Shown piece after piece: positions 58,760 to 64,000 of a DNA stretch of 64,000 nt. The notes beneath the pieces are model-generated. The model was not told the origin of the DNA and ran no database searches. It saw only the letters and a list, made by a program, of their open reading frames with translations. The position numbers and the translations under genes were made by a program. The stretch lies in NCBI GenBank assembly GCA_035539215.1, contig DATLIX010000098.1, positions 1 to 64,000 of the forward strand, written 5' to 3'. The first letter of the stretch is position 1, and each line of letters opens with the position of its first letter. The DNA is from Dongia_B sp035539215. GTDB lineage: Bacteria; Pseudomonadota; Alphaproteobacteria; Dongiales; Dongiaceae.

Positions 58760-60256
58760 TTGAGTAACGCGTCCCTCAATTACCGCCAAGCGGCCTCGCG
58801 CGGCGCTTACGCAGCCGGCATGCAGCAAGCTGTGCGTATTTCGTTGCAGATCTTGTCAACGGTGGTCCTGTCGCGCTTGCTGAGACCGGAAGATTTCGGT
58901 GTTTACGCCATGGTGACGCCGATCGCGGCTTTTGTTGGCCTTTTTCAGGATATGGGTCTGCAGCAGGCGGTGATCCAGCGCAAGGACATCACGCCGGAAC
59001 TCATCAATCGACTCTACTGGCTGAATTTTACGGCGACTTGTGTGATCGCCCTCGTCCTGGTGGCTATCAGCCCGCTGGTGGCGTGGTTCTACCATGACGA
59101 TCGTGTCCTGCTGTTGACGGCGTCTCTCTCCGTGACGATCATCCTGGGTGGTATCGTCTTTCAGCATCATGCGGTGATGCAGCGTAATCTCCAGTTCCAG
59201 AAACTGGCGATAATTGATATGTGCTGCGCCGTGGCCAGCTTCGTCACCGCGGTCGTGACTGCCGCGATCTGGCACAGCTACTGGTCGTTCTGGCTCTCGG
59301 GCGTCGCTTCGGTGGCGCTGTTCGGCATGCTGGCCAGCCGGTTCTCTGGTTGGCGGCCGGGCAAGCCGACCTTGCGCGGCGATACAGGGGGATTGTTGCG
59401 TTTCGGTGCGCATCTGACCGGCGCCAATCTCGTCAACTATTTCTCTCGTAACCTCGATAAGGCCCTGATCGGCCACGCCTGGGGCCCCGTTCAGCTCGGC
59501 TTCTATGACCGCGCCTACAAGCTGCTGCTATTCCCGATCTATGGCGTCTATGGCCCGCTGATGGGTATCATGATGCCGGTACTCAGCCGCCTTCAGGGCG
59601 AGCCGGAGCGCATGCGCAATGCCTATTACCGGTTCGTCGGATTGGTGACCCTCATCGCCATGCCAGGTATTGCCCTGGCCTTTGCCGCCCCGAAAGAGAT
59701 GGTCACCCTGTTGCTGGGTGCGCGCTGGGTGTCGACGGCGGATATCTTCGCCTGGCTGGGCGCAGTCGCCTTGTTTCAGCCGATGACAATGACCCTCGGT
59801 ACGCTTCTGATGGCGAAGGGACAGAGCAAAACCATTTTCTGGATGACGGCAGGATTGAGCGTTACGGCAGTAGCGGCCTTCTTCATTGGCTTGCCTGATG
59901 GCGGCGTCGGCGTTGCCCGCGCTTTTACGATCGAGGAGTATCTCTGCCGTCTGCCGCTGCAGCTTTGGATCGTGACACGCGGCGGGCATGTACGGCTGCG
60001 TGAGCTGATGATCCGCTGGCTGCCGCTGATGATCTCGGCCGGCCTCACCATTCTCGCCGCCGAAGGCCTGCGCAGGCTGGGCTTGTCAGGCGTGCCCTTG
60101 CTCCTTGTGCTCGGCGTCGAATCCTATCTCTGTGCCGTGGCGGTGCTCGCTTTGACCAAGGCCGGTCGTGGCACCATCAAGGATGTCTGGGGCATGATCA
60201 ATGAAGGCCTGATCATGATGCGTCTGCGTCCGGCGCCGTCCGTGGTCTCGGGGTGA
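58760..60256 (+). CDS. Wzx-type polysaccharide flippase
   Basis: This 498-residue MOP-superfamily transporter has about fourteen helices. It starts NYRQAASRGAYAAGMQQAVR and includes STVVLSRLLRPEDFGVYAMV, FFSRNLDKALIGHAWGPVQL and GFYDRAYKLLLFPIYGVYGP, the typical WzxC/lipopolysaccharide-flippase segments. It moves undecaprenyl-diphosphate-linked repeat units to the periplasm, where the Wzy-like protein joins them. A TTG start at 58760 is used. The stop overlaps the acyltransferase start. Confidence 0.9.
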   Translation: MSNASLNYRQAASRGAYAAGMQQAVRISLQILSTVVLSRLLRPEDFGVYAMVTPIAAFVGLFQDMGLQQAVIQRKDITPELINRLYWLNFTATCVIALVLVAISPLVAWFYHDDRVLLLTASLSVTIILGGIVFQHHAVMQRNLQFQKLAIIDMCCAVASFVTAVVTAAIWHSYWSFWLSGVASVALFGMLASRFSGWRPGKPTLRGDTGGLLRFGAHLTGANLVNYFSRNLDKALIGHAWGPVQLGFYDRAYKLLLFPIYGVYGPLMGIMMPVLSRLQGEPERMRNAYYRFVGLVTLIAMPGIALAFAAPKEMVTLLLGARWVSTADIFAWLGAVALFQPMTMTLGTLLMAKGQSKTIFWMTAGLSVTAVAAFFIGLPDGGVGVARAFTIEEYLCRLPLQLWIVTRGGHVRLRELMIRWLPLMISAGLTILAAEGLRRLGLSGVPLLLVLGVESYLCAVAVLALTKAGRGTIKDVWGMINEGLIMMRLRPAPSVVSG

Positions 60257-61263
60257 TGCCGCGCTTTGCCTCCATCCAGGTAATGCGGGCAGTCGCGGCG
60301 CTGGCCGTGCTGCTGTTCCATCAGTCCCTGCTGTCAATCGGCTATGCCGGCGTTGACATTTTCTTCGTCATCTCCGGTTTCATCATGGGCAGCGTCGGCG
60401 AGCGCGAGCGGCCCGGCGACTTCATGGCGCACCGGCTGATCCGGATCGTACCGCTTTACTGGGCGGTGACGCTCGGCATGTGCCTGATGGCTTTCGTGCC
60501 CGGGCTCTTTGCCAACTTCACCTTCGACGGTCCGTCGCTGTTGAAGTCCCTGTTCTTCATTCCCTATGCGCAGCCGAACGGCGAGATCTGGCCGCTGGTG
60601 GTGCCGGGCTGGACGCTGAATTACGAGATGCTGTTCTATCTTGTTTTCTGGCTCGGTCTGGTGGCCAGGCGGCCACTTATCGTAACGGCCTTGCTGCTTG
60701 GTAGCCTCATCTTTTCCGGCCTCATCTTCCATCCGCAGAATGCCGTCTGGCGCAGCTGGAGCGATCCGCTGCTGCTGGAATTCGTCGCTGGCCTAGTCCT
60801 GTCGCGGCTGGACTGGTTGCGGGGGCGGGCAGTGGGCGGTGGGCTGTTGCTGCTGGGCGTCCTTGGCTATGGCCTTGCAGCCTATATCGGCGGCGATACC
60901 GGCGCCTGGCGGCCGATCATTCTCGGGCTGCCGGCTTTTGCTCTCGTCAGCGGTGCCCTGGCCTTGGAGCGGGCGAATGCCTGGCCCAATCTGCGGCCGC
61001 TGGAGCGGATCGGCGATTGGTCATATTCGCTGTATCTGCTGCATGGGCTGGCGATGAAGGCGGTCGAAAAGCCCCTCGCATCGTTACCGCTGGCCGCGCT
61101 GTCATGGCTTGCCGTGCCGCTTGGCATTCTCGCCAGCCTCGCGCTGGCCTATGCCAGCTATCGTTTCTTCGAACGGCCGGTCGGGCGCAGCCTGCGTCAT
61201 CTGCTGCATCGGCGCCCTCCAGCCGTACGAAACGGTGTCGCCGGCCGCGAAATCGGCGCCTAG
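60256..61263 (+). CDS. acyltransferase-3 family membrane protein
   Basis: This 335-residue protein has ten hydrophobic segments and the family motifs: SIQVMRAVAALAVLLFHQSL with the catalytic His, YAGVDIFFVISGFIMG, DFMAHRLIRIVPLYWAVTLG and a late SYSLYLLHGLAMK. Such enzymes O-acetylate or O-succinylate sugars of exopolysaccharides. ATG 60256 shares its A with the TGA of the flippase gene. An in-phase GTG at 60253 would add one residue. Confidence 0.92.
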   Translation: MPRFASIQVMRAVAALAVLLFHQSLLSIGYAGVDIFFVISGFIMGSVGERERPGDFMAHRLIRIVPLYWAVTLGMCLMAFVPGLFANFTFDGPSLLKSLFFIPYAQPNGEIWPLVVPGWTLNYEMLFYLVFWLGLVARRPLIVTALLLGSLIFSGLIFHPQNAVWRSWSDPLLLEFVAGLVLSRLDWLRGRAVGGGLLLLGVLGYGLAAYIGGDTGAWRPIILGLPAFALVSGALALERANAWPNLRPLERIGDWSYSLYLLHGLAMKAVEKPLASLPLAALSWLAVPLGILASLALAYASYRFFERPVGRSLRHLLHRRPPAVRNGVAGREIGA

Positions 61264-61364
61264 GGTGCCGCTTTGCGGGAACGCAGATTGCGCCGAGCCG
61301 TTTAAGCCAGGCGCAGCCGGGATGCCGCTGGCGCGCCAGATCTGATTGAGAGAGGGCTGCATTC

Positions 61365-62429
61365 GTGAAGATCCTATTGACCACGGCCCATCCCTTCCTG
61401 CCGGAAATGGCCGGCGGGATGCAGATCTGTGGTGATACCCTGGCCCGCCGCATGTCGGCGCGGGGTCACGAGGTCGCGGTCTTCTCCGGCTTGGTGGGCA
61501 AGGGCCTGCAGGGTTTTGGCGCCCGCTTGCAGCTGAAGCTGTCGGGCGCGAAGACCATTTCCGACCGGCGTCTCGGTTATCGTGCCTGGCGCGGCTGGTT
61601 TCCCTGGGAAGGCGCCGATCAGGTGGCCGCCCGTTTCCATCCCGATGTGGTGGTGGTGATGGCCGGCAAGCCGGTCAAGGTTGCTTCGGCCTTCAAGCCG
61701 ATCGGCATTCCGATGATCATGTGGCTGCAGAACGTTGAATTCGAGGATCATTTCGGCGATTTCAGCGAACTGGGCAGCCCGCCTTGCGTCGCCAATTCGC
61801 AGTTCACCGCCGATACCTATCGGCGGCAATACGGCGTGGCGCCGGTAGTCATTCATCCCATCGTCCGGCGCGAGAAATACGTCACCGAGCCGCGCGGTGA
61901 TATGGTGACGTTGATCAATCCGCATCCGCATAAGGGGCTGTCCGTTGCCCTCGAGATGGCGCGGCTCTGCCCGGATATTCCATTCTTGTTCGTGCAGACC
62001 TGGGATCTGCCGCCGGAGGCGCGGGCCGAACTCGACCGCCAGCTCGCGGCGCTGAAGAACGTCACTTTGCATCCGGCCGTCGAGGATATGCGGCAGATCT
62101 ATCGCCGCACCAAGGTCCTGCTGGCGCCAAGCCAATGGCAGGAAGGCTATGGCCGTGTCGCCACAGAGGCGCAGTTCAGCGGCATTCCGGTGATCGCGTC
62201 GACCCGCGGCGGGCTGCCGGAAGCGGTCGGGGCGGGCGGCGTGCTGCTCGATGCCGCTGCGCCGGCGGAAGCGTGGGCCGGGGCGCTGCGGCATCTTTGG
62301 GACGATACCGGCTATTACCACCAGCTCTCGGAAGCTGCCGATGCGCATTCGCGCCGGGCCGCGAACGATCCGACACTGCAGACCGATCAATGGGAAACGG
62401 TCCTCAATTACGTGGCGAGGCAGTCATGA
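61365..62429 (+). CDS. family-4 glycosyltransferase
   Basis: This 354-residue GT-B enzyme has an N-terminal TTAHPFLPEMAGGMQICGDT acceptor-domain start with ARRMSARGHEVAVFSG, the hinge segment MVTLINPHPHKGLSVALEMA and the donor-site RRTKVLLAPSQWQEGYGRVA with ATEAQFSGIPVIASTRGGLP, the usual E-x7-E-like region of GT4 retaining enzymes. It starts with GTG 61365 (VKILLTTAHP). It follows a 101-bp gap in the operon and is coupled by ATGA overlap to the next transferase. Confidence 0.9.
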   Translation: MKILLTTAHPFLPEMAGGMQICGDTLARRMSARGHEVAVFSGLVGKGLQGFGARLQLKLSGAKTISDRRLGYRAWRGWFPWEGADQVAARFHPDVVVVMAGKPVKVASAFKPIGIPMIMWLQNVEFEDHFGDFSELGSPPCVANSQFTADTYRRQYGVAPVVIHPIVRREKYVTEPRGDMVTLINPHPHKGLSVALEMARLCPDIPFLFVQTWDLPPEARAELDRQLAALKNVTLHPAVEDMRQIYRRTKVLLAPSQWQEGYGRVATEAQFSGIPVIASTRGGLPEAVGAGGVLLDAAAPAEAWAGALRHLWDDTGYYHQLSEAADAHSRRAANDPTLQTDQWETVLNYVARQS

Positions 62430-63337
62430 AGATTTCGGTAATCATCTGCACCCGCAACCGGGCCCATGCCATTGAGGGCAGCCTGGATTCGGTGGCCGCG
62501 GCGATCGCCGCCGCCGGCCCGATCGAGGCGGAAATCGTCGTCGTCGACAATGCCTCGGATGACGATACGGCGGCGCGGGTGCGTGGCTGGGCATCGCGCA
62601 ATCCGGTTTCCGTCAACCTGCAATATGAAACGCAGCGCGGCCTCTGCTTCGCGCGCAATTGCGGTTTGCGGGCGGCGAGCGGCGAACTCATCGCCTTTAC
62701 CGATGACGATTGCCGCTGGAGCGAAAGTTATGTGCAGGAATGGCTGGCCCATGTGGCCCAGGATGCGGGGCCGGTGCTGCGCGGCGGTCGGGTCGAGCTC
62801 GGCGATCCCAACGATATGCCGATCACCGTCAAGACGTCGATGGAGAAGGTGACCTGGAGCCTGTCGCAGAATTCGGCCCGCACCGGCACGCTGGGTCTCT
62901 GCATCATCGGCTGCAACATGACAATGAGCCGCACCTTGATTGAGCGTGTCGGCCTGTTCGATGTGCGCTTCACCAGCAAGGGCGTTTCCGGCGCCGACGA
63001 TACCGATCTTGTCTATCGCTGCTACCTCGCCGGCATCCCGATCGAATACGTGCCGGACATGGTAGTCTATCACTATCATGGCCGGAGGACCCGCGAACAG
63101 GCGCATAAGCTGATGTCGAGCTATATGATCGGCTCGGGCGCGCTCTATGCCAAATATGTCTTCAAGAACATCGATCTCATTCGGCCGGCAGTCTGGGATA
63201 TCCGTCTCGCGGTCAAGGAATGGCTGCATGGCGGCAACGATCTGCTGCCGGATTTCGATTTTTCCTATCGGACCATGGTCTATTACTGGATGGTCGGCGC
63301 CTGGCGCTATTACACCCAGCCCTTCCGGCGAGCTTGA
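62426..63337 (+). CDS. family-2 glycosyltransferase
   Basis: This 303-residue GT2 begins MKISVIICTRNRAHAIEGSL and continues EAEIVVVDNASDDDTAARVR, QRGLCFARNCGLRAASGELI, the metal-binding AFTDDDCRWSESYVQEWLAH, NMTMSRTLIERVGLFDVRFT and GADDTDLVYRCYLAGIPIEY. The C-terminal 80 residues contain a short amphipathic stretch but no clear TM helix. It is the last gene of the exopolysaccharide operon. An in-phase upstream frame exists but lies inside the GT4 gene. Confidence 0.92.
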   Translation: MKISVIICTRNRAHAIEGSLDSVAAAIAAAGPIEAEIVVVDNASDDDTAARVRGWASRNPVSVNLQYETQRGLCFARNCGLRAASGELIAFTDDDCRWSESYVQEWLAHVAQDAGPVLRGGRVELGDPNDMPITVKTSMEKVTWSLSQNSARTGTLGLCIIGCNMTMSRTLIERVGLFDVRFTSKGVSGADDTDLVYRCYLAGIPIEYVPDMVVYHYHGRRTREQAHKLMSSYMIGSGALYAKYVFKNIDLIRPAVWDIRLAVKEWLHGGNDLLPDFDFSYRTMVYYWMVGAWRYYTQPFRRA

Positions 63338-63366
63338 AGATCTCCGGTCTTGAGGACAGCTGCCCT

Positions 63367-64000
63367 TCAGGAAACCTGCGCCAGCTGCCGGGCGAGCGCC
63401 TGCGGATTGGCGAGATCCGCTGCGGTGAGGATGATCTGCGTCGGCGTCTCGGCGAGCGGCGATAGCGACAGCCGGTGCGGCCGAGAGGGGGCCTCGCTCC
63501 CCTGCATGACGATACGGGCGAGCCGTGCCTCGGGCGAAAGCAAATAGGGCAGGAGATCGATCAGCCTGTCGTCATCATAGAGAACCAGGTGCACACCCTT
63601 CGCCAGCGCCATATCCAGCAGTTCCGGCGCAACGACGTCGACGGCAAGTTCGCGGGCAAATCCGGCGCAAGTCACCACGCGGCCCTGCCAGCCGGCCCGC
63701 TCAAGCGAGATGGTCAGCGCCGCGGGCGATGATTTATCAGCCGTGAGCAGGGCGTAAGTCTTATCGGTAAGCTTGGGTGGGCCATCGGCCGCCTTGGCAG
63801 ATGACGCCGGCTTCCGCCGCGCCCGCAGCCGGCGACCGAGCCCGTCTCGCGCCGCATCCAGCAACAGCGGCCAGATCGACGGATGTCTGGCAAGGTCGAG
63901 GAGAGCGGGGACAAGCGCACCGGCTTTCAGCCGCTCGACACAGCGGGTGAAATGGCCGACGCGTATGAGGGCATCGCGCCGGCGTTGCGACACTGCGCGC
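63367..64000 (-). CDS. unidentified protein, 5' end outside the window
   Basis: The frame is open from the right edge to TGA at 63367-63369, with a GTG at 63993 as a possible internal start. I do not recognise it. Visible segments include LARHPSIWPLLLDAARDGLG with an RRLRARRK basic stretch, TDKTYALLTADKSSPAALTI, VVAPELLDMALAKGVHLVLY and DDDRLIDLLPYLLSPEARLA. The alternating short strands and helices could be a sugar-related or Rossmann-like C-terminal domain. It is convergent with the exopolysaccharide operon. Confidence 0.6.
   Translation of the reverse strand, partial: RAVSQRRRDALIRVGHFTRCVERLKAGALVPALLDLARHPSIWPLLLDAARDGLGRRLRARRKPASSAKAADGPPKLTDKTYALLTADKSSPAALTISLERAGWQGRVVTCAGFARELAVDVVAPELLDMALAKGVHLVLYDDDRLIDLLPYLLSPEARLARIVMQGSEAPSRPHRLSLSPLAETPTQIILTAADLANPQALARQLAQVS

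Noticed and set aside
1..64000. tRNA, rRNA, CRISPR or prophage features
   Set aside because: I looked for cloverleaf-like segments, regularly spaced repeats and phage structural genes and saw none that I could support.

Overview
The window is dense, GC-rich bacterial chromosome with short intergenic gaps and many ATGA start/stop overlaps. The gene set points to an alphaproteobacterium, possibly Rhodospirillales-like: an AsmA-like protein, a chemoreceptor with an HBM-type sensor, DUF899 proteins, a Wzx/Wzy exopolysaccharide locus, and an exosortase with a VPxPA-type sorting signal. That placement is inference from gene content, because no rRNA or marker gene is present. I saw no tRNA, rRNA or CRISPR array.

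1-9 kb holds ordinary metabolic genes: the end of an aldo/keto reductase, an NmrA-like protein, a chromate transporter, pyruvate kinase, a ChaC-like gamma-glutamylcyclotransferase, a beta-ureidopropionase-like amidase, an AsmA-family protein and a MarR regulator. Two gene corpses lie here: a C-terminal shred of a tartrate/isopropylmalate-dehydrogenase-like enzyme near 2.8 kb and a frameshifted piece of an MFS transporter near 9.1 kb, directly behind two MarR-type operators.

9-25 kb looks like an accessory island. A TetR gene and three copies of its likely operator precede a secreted protein, a cytochrome b561-type membrane protein and a Tat-exported sulfite-oxidase-fold molybdoenzyme. A 189-bp IS21-like remnant follows. 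Then comes a cassette with a gamma-family PLP enzyme, a DUF2064 transferase, a dolichol-phosphate-mannose-synthase-like GT2, a sugar-nucleotide epimerase, a four-helix SMR/DMT-type flippase candidate and a large polytopic GT-C-like protein. On the opposite strand a second, mirror-image redox module (PRC-barrel secreted protein, cytochrome b561, molybdoenzyme) is coupled to methylthioribose kinase, with an ECF sigma factor and an AraC regulator behind it. Two copies of the same three-gene redox layout facing a lipid-linked sugar-transfer cassette are the most interesting architecture in the window.

25-39 kb holds an ArsR regulator with twin operators, a tandemly duplicated and translationally coupled DUF899 cluster, a LysR-controlled oxidoreductase pair, a RibD-like reductase divergent from an HxlR regulator, an LCMT-type methyltransferase, a 2-oxoglutarate oxygenase, an ABC-2 exporter and a chemoreceptor.

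39.5-63.3 kb is an exopolysaccharide and protein-sorting island: phosphomannomutase/phosphoglucomutase, a mannose-1-phosphate guanylyltransferase whose isomerase half looks dead, an ExoA-like GT2, the priming polyprenyl glycosylphosphotransferase, one secreted protein with a VPVPA C-terminal sorting signal, and then one long operon (47.5-63.3 kb): export protein, beta-barrel, chain-length determinant, tyrosine-kinase-like ATPase, exosortase-associated AAA ATPase, TPR lipoprotein PrsT, exosortase fused to EpsI, Wzy/ligase, Wzx flippase, acyltransferase and two glycosyltransferases. Together these would make, assemble, flip, polymerise and export a mannose-containing glycan and sort the nearby VPVPA protein. 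A partial unknown gene runs off the right edge.
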